Shown: positions 1 through 11,284, counted from the first letter of the stretch. The stretch: 64,000 bases of DNA from Linyphia triangularis (GCA_963978545.1 OZ021726.1:57462959-57526958); one strand, 5' to 3'. Numbers and translations: made by a program. The notes: generated by a model not told the origin, from the letters alone.

Positions 1-579
1 GACACATCTGTTAGTTAAGTTTCAAGAAGTTCTCCAGATATAAGAAAATCCTTTTCAAACAATATCTTTCTAAAATATATGAAAGCGAAGGCAATTCAAG
101 GTGCACGCTTCACTTATAAAACTGTCATTTCAATTTGTAACCGTTAATTTTCGAAATTGATTGCAGACTTTTCATTGTTTTAAAAACAAATAATAATGTA
201 CGCAAGTGAAAAATAAAACCAGTCAAAGATGTCAATCACAAAGTCAATAAGCTATTGCGACATCACATGTCAAATTTAAACAAATCAAAATTCAGTTTCC
301 ATCAACATTTAAAAACGTCCGTCAGTCCAAAAAACACAATTTCGATAACTCACTGAAGCACCAAAGGAGGCATCACAGCAAGGGTTAAACCGGTAGAGAT
401 CTTGTCAAATCACTGTTGACGGCTGCGAAGCAAGTCCATGAATTATACACAAGGGTGGCGAAATGTTTTGGTAATGTGCTATCACGGCCTGCTCCAGCAC
501 TGAGAATAAAGTGGGAAGAGCCCAATACATACACCCTGCACCTCACAACACATGAATGTAGGGCCGGACCCAGCACCGA
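1..579. other. Non-coding flank, A+C-rich on the + strand
   Basis: No open frame here looks like a protein and no repeat structure is visible. The + strand is noticeably richer in A and C than in G and T, the reverse of the stretch after 600. This makes it the left half of the first skew-switch island. Confidence 0.5.
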
Positions 580-700
580 TGTCTCTCATTGGACGGTGGG
601 AATGTCTGTCAAAGTGTGACTCCGCCTATTTAAGGTCACGTGGTTTGCGTCACGTGATAGCGGTCTCTCGAATCACCTGTTGAGATCTTGTTTCGTTTTG
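580..700 (+). promoter_or_regulatory. Possible promoter: CCAAT-box complement, GC-box-like, TATA-like, paired CACGTG E-boxes
   Basis: CATTGG (587-592, an inverted CCAAT box) is followed by TCCGCC (621-626), a TATA-like TATTTAA (627-633) and two GTCACGTG E-boxes at 635 and 649, 14 bp apart. The order and spacing suit an animal promoter firing to the right, and the strand composition turns from A+C to G+T at this point. No gene can be seen downstream, so it could be an enhancer or chance. The motifs are seen directly; the function is inferred. Confidence 0.25.
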
Positions 701-1049
701 ATGTTTACAATGGGAAGAGTTTTTTTTTCTTGTGCGTGATACTCTTTTGTAGATTGCGTTAATCGTTTTTGTTTGTGACAAGATTTGTATGAGATTGGAT
801 ACGAATGGGCGTTATGAATGAGAAATTTTGTTTCTGGTCTCATTGTAAGTTTGAGAATGTTTCTTGGAATGTTTTTTAAGAATTGAGTTTTCATGTGGAT
901 TAATAGGGTGCTTAAACGCAAGAATGATTTCAGTTGACTGGGTCATTTGGTAATTTGTATTTTAACTGTTCAAAATTATATATTAATTATGTCATTTTGA
1001 AAATGTTGCATGTAATATATTTCAATGACATTCAATTGGGAAACAATGG

Positions 1050-1051
<2 letters not shown>

Positions 1052-1080
<29 letters not shown>
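1052..1080. repeat. Poly(T) tract, 29 bases
   Basis: An uninterrupted T run, possibly the reversed poly(A) tail of an old retroposon. No recognisable element body adjoins it. Confidence 0.85.
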
Positions 1081-1282
1081 CTTGATGTGTCTTTCCATGA
1101 CTTTTGAACATGATGCACAAATCGGTGTAGCTTTACTATCAAAATTCTTACCCCTTTCTTCACTAATTATTTTTAATGTTCTCTCTGCTGGGATATTTTT
1201 CATTGCTCATAGGAGGTTCCACTTTTTTTTCCCTTCTTTAGACAAACTAGACACTGAATATCTCTGTGTTAGTATTTACATC

Positions 1283-1286
<4 letters not shown>

Positions 1287-1326
<40 letters not shown>
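1287..1326. repeat. Poly(T) tract, 40 bases
   Basis: This is the longest T run in the window. Its length will vary between individuals and between assemblies. No target-site duplication or element body is evident around it. Confidence 0.85.
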
Positions 1327-1329
<3 letters not shown>

Positions 1330-1380
1330 GGGATCATGTTTTTTGCATTTAGTGAGTGAACAATTGAATCGATTATCACA

Positions 1381-4300
1381 CTAACATTTAATTTCACAAA
1401 ATTATAAATAATTCATTTAAGCAAATGTATGCAAATCAATTACTCAAACATTAAAACGACGATAAATTCTTATAAGAAGGAAAGTAACTTGGGTATGTTA
1501 TGAATTGTTACCTTTCCACTGTCATAGAAAGAAAAAAAATGTAGATTTTTTGGTGACACGATATTTTTTCTAAAATAAAATCCACGGACGCATTTCAATG
1601 GCTATAACATTTTCTATTTGAATGGTAACAATAGTGAGTATAAGAGGAGGCAGTTGTTCACTTCAACTTCAAGCGTTATCAGACTTCAATTTTGTTTAAA
1701 TTGGAAATTTATACTTAACTACCTTTACCTTCCTAAATTTTAGTACTTTTCAGCTTTGAATGAAGCTTTTCTATAATAGAAACTGTGTTAAAAACTTGTA
1801 TTGTAGAACAATTGTACTGTAACCTATTAGAAATTCAACAGGAAATTAATTTTGATATGATAATAGCAATACAAAATTTTAGTACACACAGGAAATTTTA
1901 GTTTAAAATTAAATTTTTAACTTATGAGGAGGTAATTTATTTCAATGTTACAATATTTTGTTCATTATTTCTAATGAATGAATATTTCTTTTCAGAATGT
2001 GTGTTTTTACCCCCATTAATGCTTTAATAGTAGTTTAAAAAATTATACTGTATTTTTTCCAGATAAAACGGAAGTTAACGTGCACTGAGAAATTTGGTGA
2101 TTATTTAACGTAGAGTAAGTGATAAATCGGAAAAAATATGTTATTATTTGATGTTAAATGCAAATCCGGGAATGCTTTTTTCCTGGGAGAAAATTCATTA
2201 TCAGGGAAATGTCCTTCCAAAAGCGGAGAGAGGAGGGGGGACGAAACAGTTTTTTTGTGTGTTTTCAGGACCCAAATTGAATGCCATTTGTCTTTGGCAC
2301 ACACAAATCTAAATGATTATGCCAATCTCCATGGAAAAAAGCATTTGATTTATTTTAGAAGTTTGGAATTATTATTATAATAATTATTATTTTGATTTTC
2401 AAAATAAATCTTGTATGTGCGTATAGGAGATTACTAAAATTATTGAAATATCAAACAAAATCGCGAAATATTGCATAGTGTATAAGCAATTTTCAATAAA
2501 ATGAATTCTCATTGTATTTAATCTAAAATTAATTTAAATAGCATATCTTAAATTCAGTAATTATGAAATTGAAATAAATTTGTTGGTAATTGATAACCGC
2601 TCTAATTTTGTGAATATGTTTTTTTTTTTTTTTTTTTTTAAATATAGAGAAATTTATTAATTTCTGAGGTTTATCTATTGTAACCTTGTTCCTTCAACTG
2701 CGATAAAATTGAATTATGTAGTCTTATTTAACATTTTATTGGATCACCAAAGAACATTTATCAATCTAAATTAATCTTGTGTTTCAATTGTAATACAATA
2801 GTTGCTTTGTGTGTAAAATTAGATACTAATAAATAAATTCAGTACTATTATTTTTTAAATTAAACTCATAAAAAAAATTATAATTTTTTTTTTTTTTAAA
2901 TTACACCTTTCGTAAACAAGTTCTAAAATAAATCGTTATTCATTCAGACGATACTGTTAACAACTCAATAAAACAAAAATCCAAATTTTTGTAAAAGAAT
3001 TTAAAAAATACTTCCAGTAAAAGAAAATTAAAATTATCTAATGTTTATTTCATTAGGAAAACCTATTAAAGACTGCAAAGCAGAAAAAAATCTTTTAGGC
3101 AATTTGTTTTTGTTCCAAGACGACTTTACAAGTTATTAAAAATGTTATGCAATTGCAAATCCAGGAAAACCAATAAAACTAAGCTTCTTTCTGTTGGGAT
3201 TATCTTCTTAGCGACTATTTTAAGTTGGATATAAACATGAAGTTTCTTTTAGTTATATTTCTACCAAAATATAACGTAACTAAGTGCAATAAGGCCACTC
3301 TTATTTTAAACTAAAATTGTTAGGGTTGTGACAGAATTGAAACAATGGAAATCTAAAGTGTTATCTATCCATTCAATTAAAAGCTTAAAAAAGAATATGT
3401 GTTTTCATTTTCAAATTTGAAATTTTATCAAACACTCGTTTGTAAGGTAATATCTCCAATCAAGGTAACTTGGTCCCTTTCCTACTTTTTTTTTTTTTTT
3501 TTTAATATAAATTGCTTCTTTTTTAATCAAATAAGCAAAAAGGTTGGGAAAGATGAAATTACCTTTTTATTAATTTAACTGTATTTTTCTTTGAAAGGAA
3601 TCGAATGTAAATAAAATAATTAAAAAAAATATTAAAATGTAGTATTAAAAATTATTGATCTCAAAAGGTAAATTTTTTTTTTTTTAATTCACCTTTTAAA
3701 TTCCCAATCTAAGTGGTATAAAAGTGTCTTGGTTGTTAAATATTCACGATCTGGACTGATAACGTTTTTTGTCTTGTTTAATAAGGTTAGTAGTTATTTT
3801 TCTTTATTGTTATGTTTTTGAAAAATCTTCTGTTAATTTTTTAGCTAAATGGACTTGGGGGGGGGGGGGGAGAACAAAGGGACTCAGTTCAAGACTTCAA
3901 TTGTAATGAATTATCAGCCAATCAGGGCATAGTAAAACTAGATCACGCATCAGTATAGTTCATTCAATGAGGTCTATTTAACTTGACCACTAGTATGAAA
4001 GGTCTGATATATAAACATTGCATTATATTTCTCTAATTAAATAATTAATCGAAAAAGAAAGATAAACTTAACACATCGATGCATAACAACTGTCCTGGAT
4101 ACTAAGCAAGCATATACAGCCTTTTTCATAGGAAAAGTTCATCAACAAATAAAATTTTAATAGAATATTTCAATAGTCGTTTCATAGAATTCCTATTAAC
4201 AAAACGTGCGTTATAAGGTAATTTAGTATTTGTGTATTTTTTGTCTTGTATTTGTAGTTGGAGGGTTATAAAAACAATGAAAAGAATTCTAGTTATATGT

Positions 4301-4640
4301 AACTTTGAAAGAAGAGGGTAATAAACTATTTGTTATTAATTTTTCGAAATCCCCTTATGCAACTATAAACTCAACTTAGTAGCTTTATTTGAAATGGATT
4401 ATACGTTTATTTAAACTCCTTCATTCAATCAATGCGTTAGAAGTTTTAATTTGTGCGGGTGTGTTATGTATTTGTATAAATTTGTAAATTGCATGGAATT
4501 TTATATCATATTATCATTAATAAAATAAATATAAAGCTGCTTTTATAAAATTTACAGTTTTCACAAAAGTACCAAAATTTTCAAAAAACAACCTTCAACT
4601 ACTTTTATTTATTCATGGAACGCACTGCTGTAATATGCTG
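1381..4640. other. AT-rich non-coding stretch with a 14-base G run
   Basis: I see no exon, repeat family or coding frame. Short A/T homopolymers are common. An isolated run of 14 G occupies 3857-3870. Two TAATTT-rich low-complexity patches (2590-2640 and 2860-2900) are the only other structure. Confidence 0.5.
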
Positions 4641-4655
4641 TACACTGCAAAAAAA

Positions 4656-5190
4656 ATCCCGTCAAATTTACGGTTTTAAACTGGCAGCTGGGTCGCCAGT
4701 TTAAAACCGTAAAAAATACGGAAACATTCCGTATTAAATACGGTTTTTGACTGATTGCAACGGTTTTTTCCCGTAAAATGAACGGAAACTTTCAGTAATA
4801 ATTACGGTCATTCCGTACAAAATACAGTTTTCTCCCGTAAAATAAACGGAAACTTTTCGTATTAAAAACGGTTATTGACTGGTTACTAACATTGATCCCC
4901 CGTAAAATAAACATAAACTTTCCGTATTAAATACGGTAATTTCATACAAAATAATTTACTCCCGTAAAATAAATTAAAATTTCCTGTATTAAGTACGTTG
5001 ATTCCATACAAAATGCAATTTCCACCTGTAAAATAAACAGAATTTCTGTGTTGAATAAGGTCAATTCCATATAAAATACAATTTCCCCCGTAAAGTACAC
5101 GGAAACTTTCTGCAATAAATTTCATATAAAATACACAGAAATTTTTCTGTATAAGAAACAGTTTACCCCTATAAGCGAAGTTTTTCTCTA
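4656..5190. repeat. Left subterminal motif array of the CACTA-like element
   Basis: About a dozen degenerate units of roughly 60 bp alternate CCCGTAAAATAAACGGAAAC with CCGTATTAAATACGG. Each unit is itself a small inverted repeat. Units are nearly perfect up to about 4870 and decay progressively towards 5190. In CACTA elements such subterminal repeats are transposase binding sites. The first 60 bases also form a hairpin (GTTTTAAACTGGC...GCCAGTTTAAAAC, 4672-4707). Confidence 0.7.
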
Positions 5191-5811
5191 TTTTACACAA
5201 AAACTTCCAGTGACAAAAAAGGTTTACAAATGTAAGTGAACGGTTTGCTTTTGCAAAATATTAAGAAACAATTGTAGATGGAAAAGCTTCTGCCACAAAA
5301 TATATGATTAATTTTAGTATTAAACACAGTTTACAATATCAAGAAGGCATTTGTGTTCTGCTAAAGGTTTTGTTAGTAATAATGACCATATTCAATGGAT
5401 GAAAATCATAAAAATTAAAGTACAATTCTGTATCACAGCAAAATATTCTATGTCCCATTATAAATTAAAACAAAAAAAAATTCCGAAGCAATAAGGTAAT
5501 CCTTCAACATAAATAGAAAGGTAAAAAATATATCACAAAATGAGCATGTAACACAAAATAATTTATTAATAGCTATCAGTCTTTTCTTATATCAAACTAT
5601 AATAATATATTTATTTGGTTATCTATACTATGATTACCTAGACTTTCAATTTGATTAAAACATTAAAAAAATGCAATAATTTACTAACTTTCAAAATATT
5701 TTTTAACGCGACAGGATTTAAATGTATTTTATGACACTGTGTATATATATAAGTATTAAGTAAAACAAATTAAATTTGATAAAAATATAATTTTATTTCA
5801 ATACACATAAT
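5191..5811. other. AT-rich interior of the CACTA-like element
   Basis: A/T-dominated sequence with no open frame of note. The subterminal units fade out here, and nothing resembles a transposase domain. Confidence 0.5.
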
Positions 5812-6170
5812 AAAAGTATACATAATTATAAAATTTCAATACACACGAATGAAAAGTGGTTCAGATTACTTTATTTAATAAACAAAATATTATTGAAACA
5901 CATCTAATAATTATTAAACATATTTAATAAATTTTCAAAATTGACAGTATAAAAGTATACATAATTATAAAATTTCAATACACACGAATGAAAAGTGGTT
6001 CAGATTACTTTATTTAATAAACAAAATATTATTGAAACACATTTAATAATTATTAAACATATTTAATAAATTTTCAAAATTGACAGTATAAAAGTATACA
6101 TAATTATAAAATTTCAATACACACGAATGAAAAGTGGTTCAGATTACTTTATTTAATAAACAAAATATTA
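5812..6170. repeat. 139-bp tandem repeat, about 2.6 copies
   Basis: The unit starts AAAAGTATACATAATTATAA and recurs at 5812, 5951 and 6090, exactly 139 bp apart. Only isolated substitutions separate copies (for example CATCTAATAAT against CATTTAATAAT), and the third copy stops near 6170. The near-identity shows that the expansion is recent compared with the decayed surroundings. Confidence 0.92.
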
Positions 6171-6499
6171 AAAAATTTCTAGGAATAATTAATCATATCA
6201 ATCAATACAAGCTGCAGCAACTTTTAAGGCCATATGAAAATCATTATTAATTTTTCAGTTTAGAAAAATATGCAAAATATACGAAAAGGAAAAATTTAGA
6301 TTGCGGAATGTACAAATTATTGAACACATCTAATAAATTTTCAAAATTGACCAATGCAAGTTATATCTGAATAATTATGACTACAAAATCACCATCTTAT
6401 AAAATGTCCAAATTACCACAGTAAACATACTTAAAAATTTTTTAAAGGCTAATAATTCAATGTATTCACATAAGAAAATTAAGTTAAAATTGAAAGATG

Positions 6500-7501
6500 A
6501 CCACCCCTACATTTTGCAATGAACTCGCCTGGATGACGTGGAAGGCACGTGATCAGGTGGAAGTGATATTTAACTACTGCTGGAGAGTCTGAAGAATCAT
6601 TCTTTCACTTACTTCTGTGTGTGGGAGCGAGTTGCCTGTAGTTGTTGTTGCTAATCCTCACTGTCTGACGGAGTCAGACAAGATCCACGAGTTCGTTGAC
6701 TAAAAGGAAGTCGAAGACTAGGAGAGGATTGCTAAAGATGTGACGGTTCAACCTGACATGCGCACCTCTTCTGCACATCTTCACCTTGATTGGTCAGCCA
6801 CAACATCGGCGAGAGCGCATGTCCAAGCGGCCTGGTAAATAAAAGCAGCTAGTTAAGGTCTTCGGGGCTGCTTGCTGGTTTTTTTTAGTTTTATGTTTAG
6901 GCTCAGTTAGCCTGTAGGATACACCGAGTTGGTGTTTAGGTTACCGCTGGTCGGTGGACCTGACGTAAAGTGTACCGGAAAAGCTGTCACCGCCTTGGAA
7001 TCGCTGCCGCAACCAGCCCCGGTAAGCGTAAGAAGTTCACTACTTCCCCCTCGGTGTGGCGGCCCGTTGCTTATGCTTGCAGTGTAAACAATAAACCCAA
7101 TGCAATCTTTGAACTCACCTCTGTTCTTTCTTGGTGACCAGAGTGCGTGACAAAGAGATCCTCCTTAGATAGTCCAATGCAATCCAAGAGGTGCTCAGGA
7201 GAGGTCTGATGATTTTGGCACTTGGTGCAGGTGGCAAAGGTTTTCGTGCCCTCGTTGAAAGTTAGGCACTTGATGTGACCGCTAGCAAGCCTTGATAGAA
7301 CAGTCCGGGTATGTCTGTCACACGGGAGGTCAAGGGACAAACCCGGTTTTGAGCCCTTGTACCAATTATGGGTTGGGGTGTTTTCCACTCCTCCGAGATC
7401 TTTGATTTTTCCAGAGTACAATTCCAAAAAAGTAAGCGTGGAAGAGGGAGATGTTGAAATCCTGCAATTCTCCTTAGCAAGGATATCGGCCTGATCGAGT
7501 T
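6500..7501 (-). pseudogene. Non-LTR retrotransposon fragment: C-terminal RNase H/zinc-knuckle end of ORF2, split by a solo LTR
   Basis: Read leftwards from about 7500, the frame gives LDQADILAKENCR (end of an RNase H domain), then RLASGHIKCLTF and C-x2-C-x7-H-x3-C in CTKCQNHQTSPEHLLDC, then GLSKEDL. This is the C-terminal signature of arthropod Jockey-like ORF2 proteins. The frame stops making sense at the solo LTR (6739-7151) and resumes beyond it as NPLLVFDFLLVNELVDLV followed by TGA at 6674-6676, the usual end of this protein. Removing the LTR with one copy of a 5-bp duplication joins the two parts in frame. A 3' UTR of about 170 bp follows, to near 6500. Only the last 150 or so codons survive, as expected of a 5'-truncated copy. 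The 5' break abuts a Tc1 transposase fragment. Confidence 0.85.
6739..7151 (+). mobile_element. Solo LTR of a retrotransposon (about 413 bp), probably Ty3/gypsy-type
   Basis: The segment interrupts a LINE coding sequence and is flanked by AAAGA on both sides (6734-6738 and 7152-7156). It begins TGTGACGG and ends GTGCGTGAC(A). It has a TATA-like TAAATAAAA (6836-6844) and a polyadenylation signal AATAAA (7090-7095), giving the + orientation. There is no internal gag/pol, so the provirus was lost by LTR-LTR recombination. If the end is taken as ...GACA, the duplication is 4 bp (AAGA). The 5-bp reading is preferred because it restores the LINE frame. Assignment to gypsy rather than BEL or copia rests only on the duplication length and terminal bases. 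Confidence 0.75.
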
Positions 7502-7504
7502 GCC

Positions 7505-7680
7505 TGGTCAGATGGCCGAGTCCGGATACGCCGTCTTTCAGGCGAACAGTTGCTCCCTCAATGTACAGTAGGTCATGTACAGTGCTCCCTCAGGCCGGTG
7601 GTGGCGGTATTATGCTTTGGGGGACGTTCTCTTGGGCGTCTCTGGGACCCGTGGTTGTGGTAGAGCAGGTATCGAAACAT
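7505..7680 (+). pseudogene. Tc1/mariner transposase fragment (DD34E family, central part)
   Basis: Frame one from 7505 reads WSDGRVRIRRLSGEQLLPQC. This matches the stretch after the first catalytic Asp of Tc1-type transposases (family pattern SDGRVRVWRRPGE...). After a frameshift near 7590 it continues as QAGGGGIMLWGTFSW, then LGPVVVVE, corresponding to the conserved GGGGIMVWGCFSW...GPLVPV block. Neither the second Asp (QQDN motif) nor the terminal Glu is present. About 58 codons remain, no terminal repeats flank it, and it adjoins the LINE fragment directly, so it is a relic captured inside the larger element. Confidence 0.8.
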
Positions 7681-7962
7681 CATTGCGGTGACTGAGCCTT
7701 TGTCTGGATTCATACCCAGAAGCACCTGTGATACAGATCAAAATAAAGTTTTTAATATAAATCCTTTATATGCATTGGTAACTTTTATGTGCAATTACAA
7801 CCAGTGTTTAAGCTTTTTAAATGCCACTAACATAGCTCTGTAACAATACTAATGTCATAATTAGCATTCACAAAAGCAAAACTATTTTTAAAACAAACCT
7901 CAAATAGTAAATGAAATAAACACTTGTATGTAAATGATAGCAGATTATCAAAACTACTATTA
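7681..7962. other. AT-rich interior of the CACTA-like element
   Basis: No coding potential or repeat structure was seen between the Tc1 relic and the MITE-like element. Confidence 0.45.
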
Positions 7963-8381
7963 CCGGGTGGCCACAAAATTTACGAAAAAAAGTTCCCTGA
8001 TTTCCATGATGGATTTCTGAAAATATTCCCCGATTTTATGGCAAACTTTTTATCCAATTTCCCCAACTTATCCAGAAGTGTAGACATCCTGATCAAATAG
8101 AACATGTTAGCTAAAGAGATAACGTGCCAATTTTTTAAAAATAGTTTTGGCGGTAATGAAAAGTTCAAATTATTCCGAAACATTACATTTTCAACGATTA
8201 CCGCCACAATTCTCTGGGTAAATGGCGCCAAAATGTGGATGATCAGGAAAACGTGTCTTCAGAACAAAGAAAATTTCCCTGATTTCTGTGAAATTTAAAA
8301 AAATTCCCTGATTTTTTCCAGAATGAGAGTTCCCTGACATTTTCCCGATTTCCAAGTTTTCCTGGTTCTGTGGCCACTCTA
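7963..8381. mobile_element. MITE-like element with GGGTGGCCACA / TGTGGCCACTC ends
   Basis: The left end GGGTGGCCACAAAATT (7965-7980) and the right end TTCTGTGGCCACTCT are inverted repeats of about 12 bp. Internally the motif TTCCCTGATTT is repeated near both ends (about 7990, 8277, 8300 and 8330), giving a partly palindromic body. No transposase frame exists. GTGGCCAC ends with TCCCTGATTT interiors are common in short hAT-like elements, but I cannot identify an 8-bp target duplication, so the superfamily is open. Confidence 0.55.
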
Positions 8382-10263
8382 TATTAGTGTTATTTAAGTA
8401 CAGCACCTCTAACAAAGGTGAAACAAGCAAGTTCTTATAAAACTTAGCTTACCACTGAACGTTGCAAGAAATAAAAATGTTTAATTCTAATTATAATACA
8501 CTAAGTAAATTTATTCTAAAAGCACTAAAATTTATTCCAACAGTATTCTCACTTCAAATAAATAGAGTTGTATTTGTCCCTAAATCCTATCTAAAATAAA
8601 AGAATCTCGATAGTTTACCTGAAAAGTGCAGAGAACTTTTAAAGTCTAAGGAGTTGTTAGAAGCCAGCGATAAAACTGCTGTACAGCAAGGCATTCAGCA
8701 CAACTGGTAGTTTCTTTTTGAAAAATTCCAATAAACTGTACAAAATATGAAAAATATTGTAAAATTTGTCATCCTTATGTACATATATTTACACTCGTGA
8801 AAAGAGTCAAATGAACTAGCTAGCATGAAATCATCTTTTAAAAACCTTATTTTGAAATATGGATCTGCACATCAATTGGGTAGTCTAGGGATGGGATAAA
8901 TGGATTAATCTCCTTCAAAAATAAAATTTAAGTTTATCTCCTTAAAATAAAGACTCAATATTTCACACAACACTATTTCTTATTATATCATTAGGTTCAT
9001 GGCGTTTAATGTTATAAGCGATAAAACGATAATTTGCGGAAGGAATGGATTAGAAATTCTCAATTACTACTATCCGTTAACGCTAAAAAAAATAAATTTA
9101 TTGAAAGAAAATCTTTTTTCTTTGCTCACAAACGTAGGTTCATTTTTTAGCTACGTTTTTAAAGAATTTTACATTAATTCAACTAACACATTTCATAAAA
9201 TGAAGAGGTCTTTTAACCCCTGCATTGAAAGGCTATATCATCACACCAATGCTATAGTACTTGAAAACAGCAACATTTTAAAAATCTGTTTTGCAATTAA
9301 TTCAATCCCAAAGATCACCAGCCCTTCCCTTACTTTTGCCAGTGACCAAGTACGATAACATTTATGACAGATGATCTTGTCTTGACAAATAAGCTATCTA
9401 ATCTTGAGGAACATGATTTTCTTCAGTCAAAGGCGGTAGGTGCCATGTAAGAGACTGAAAATGTTCCCAAGTGATTTCTAAGGCAATCCCAGCAGACTTT
9501 GATTTGAAACAATCGCAATGAAACTGCAGTGTCGTTTGACTGAAACTTCACACAATGGAACAGATGTAGTAGGGCATTTGGCGATAAAAAAAATCAAAAA
9601 CATGGTAACTGAATAAGTTAAAACATAAACAATAATAAAATCAAATTAAAATATAAGTAATAAAATTAAAGTATGCTAACTTAAAATAAAAACCCATTGT
9701 TACAAACTGCATTTTTCCTGAAAAAAACAAAACAAATAAAGTATAAAATATAACTTAAAATAAAACTCTTTGACAAAAACTACAATTACCCAGAAGAAAA
9801 AAATAACAAATAAAATCGCCCCCAAAAAATGTCCTAAACTACATCTGTAGTAAGTAATTTTTAAATAAAATTTTAATTCTCAGATATCAAATCTGATCTT
9901 CCGAAGTTTCATTTGCAAAATTTGTGCCAAAACATTCAAAAGTTATTACAAAACTAAAGAGCACATTTCTAAATGATAGCTAATGCAGTTAATTAAACTT
10001 CATTTAGTTTTACAACTCTTACAAACTCGTGAAATATTACGTACAATATTCTATATCACACGCATATGTTTCAGAAAAACAATAGAACAACATCGCTGTT
10101 TTTGTTTACATTCAATAAAATAAACATTTTCTGATTCTGATGTAATTTTATGTACATACATTAATTTAGAATTTTATAGCAATGAACAAATTAATTGATA
10201 AATGATTATGATGAATGATTGATATGAATGCTTAATTGATCATTATAATGAAAAGAAACTTAC
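8382..10263. other. Decayed interior of the CACTA-like element
   Basis: A/T-rich with a 119-codon open frame at 8999-9358 (+) of no recognisable composition, probably chance. The segment 9345-9590 is less AT-rich and on the minus strand holds a 49-codon open stretch preceded by a pyrimidine-rich TTTCAG. It may be a relic of a transposase exon, but no family motif is legible. Confidence 0.35.
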
Positions 10264-10294
10264 CAAAGAAGCCACTTTCTTTCAAAACAAACAT
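10264..10294 (-). CDS. Possible first coding exon of the CACTA-like element (ATG plus splice donor)
   Basis: On the minus strand ATG at 10294 opens MFVLKESGFF and the frame runs into TTTG|GTAAGT, a consensus splice donor (intron starts at 10263). A palindromic TGCGCATGCGCA lies about 30 bp upstream and the transposon terminus lies about 180 bp upstream. A short first exon driven from just inside the terminal repeat is a plausible arrangement for a transposase gene. The remaining exons were not recognised. The ATG, donor and motif are seen; that they form a gene is inference. Confidence 0.3.
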
Positions 10295-10324
10295 GCTCGG
10301 CGTCGTTTTCGAAGGAAGAAGTAA

Positions 10325-10336
10325 TGCGCATGCGCA
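10325..10336. promoter_or_regulatory. NRF1-type palindrome TGCGCATGCGCA
   Basis: This exactly matches the NRF1/EWG consensus palindrome (TGCGCATGCGCA), a common core promoter element. It sits between the right terminal repeat and the candidate ATG on the minus strand, inside an otherwise AT-rich element. Confidence 0.45.
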
Positions 10337-10359
10337 GAGAGCGATTCTTGGTGAATGAC

Positions 10360-10478
10360 GGTTATTAACTGTAACCTTGCCTACGAAAACTGCTTTAAAC
10401 CGTAAATTCAGATTTACGGATTTAAACCGTTGATAATACTGGGAATTTCCGTATAAGTGACGGTTTTTTTTTACAGTG
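10360..10478. repeat. Right subterminal/terminal repeats of the CACTA-like element
   Basis: Contains GACGGTTATTAACTG, TTTAAACCGTAAATTCAGAT, TTACGGATTTAAACCGTT and the terminal CCGTATAAGTGACGG followed by T9 and ACAGTG. These are the same CCGTA/TACGG words as in the left array, but only three or four units are left. Confidence 0.65.
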
Positions 10479-10480
10479 TA

Positions 10481-11053
10481 GTAACACTAAATATAAAATC
10501 GTGATGCACTCTTGTTTTAAAGGCATTTCCGATCCACCCATGCAAAATGAATGAATGAATGAAGTAATTGTAGTTGTAAATTATATAAAAATTAACGCTA
10601 TTCAAGAATTATTAAATTTTGATTAATGGATAAGGATGGGATGGAGCAATTGATAGATGATTAAGAAATAATTCTTTAATGTCTAAAAGTAGCTTGTTAA
10701 TAAATATGCTTTTTTACAAATGGAAGGAATTAGAGGAACTAAACCCTGAAAGTTAGGGTAAAAGATAGATTTCTTTTTTTTAGTCTCAGAAGGGACTCAT
10801 TGGAATATGAGTAAATATTTCATTGCCAAAGTAAAGGGCACTTTTCGACCTTAATATCAATAAAAGAACTTGTTACTTTTTTTTTATTAACAAAAGTATC
10901 AAATTTCATAGCTTTTAGTTCTTTTTTCTTATATGTTACGTAAAAAGAGTTGCACATGAATGAGTTTTGATAATTTTTTATCTTTTAATGCCGACGAACA
11001 TTATAAATAAGGTATTTTATAAAACTATTTAGATGTCAATGTATATGATGTAC
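10481..11053. other. AT-rich spacer between two transposons
   Basis: No gene or repeat was recognised. A short (AATG)n run occurs at 10545-10562. Confidence 0.5.
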
Positions 11054-11284
11054 TACACTGCGATGCAAAAGTTTAGACAATGAACAAATTCACACAGATT
11101 TCAAAATAAATGTGATAAATTTTCGTTATACAGCTTCAGTATAACGTGCAATGCATACTTTACAATATTTATAACTATAAAAGTTAATTGTGCGTATTGA
11201 AAGTTATTAATTGGTAACAATACAAATTAACATTGTCTCAAAAGTTTAGACAAAAATAAAATTAAAATAAACATGATTTAAAGC

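Larger units (their letters stand above)
4643..10478. mobile_element. CACTA/EnSpm-like DNA transposon, 5.8 kb, heavily invaded
   Basis: The left end reads TACACTGCAAAAAAAATCCC and the right end, reverse-complemented, reads TACACTGTAAAAAAAAACCG, so both ends share CACTGYAAAAAAA. TA lies just outside each end (4641-4642 and 10479-10480). Behind both ends are clusters of short inverted CCGTA...TACGG motifs. CACTG termini, short target duplications and subterminal repeat clusters are typical of animal CACTA (EnSpm) elements. The interior is mostly decayed and holds a tandem array, a LINE fragment, a solo LTR, a Tc1 fragment and a MITE. No transposase core was recognised, only a possible first exon near the right end. 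A TA duplication would also fit Tc1/mariner or ISL2EU-type elements, so the superfamily is an inference from termini alone. Confidence 0.65.

Noticed and set aside
1025..1384. 119-codon frame with two poly-phenylalanine tracts
   Set aside because: It is open only because two poly(T) runs contain no stop codons.
6739..7151. This GC-richer block as a host promoter or 5' exon
   Set aside because: The flanking AAAGA duplication and its position inside a LINE frame show that it is an inserted LTR; the TATA-like and AATAAA signals belong to the LTR.
7071..7427. The full 118-codon minus frame as one protein
   Set aside because: Its last 24 or so codons are read from the inserted LTR, not from the retrotransposon protein.
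8999..9358. 119-codon open frame on the + strand
   Set aside because: Composition is the Asn/Ile/Phe/Lys mix expected from AT-rich sequence, there is no motif, and it lies in the decayed interior of a transposon.
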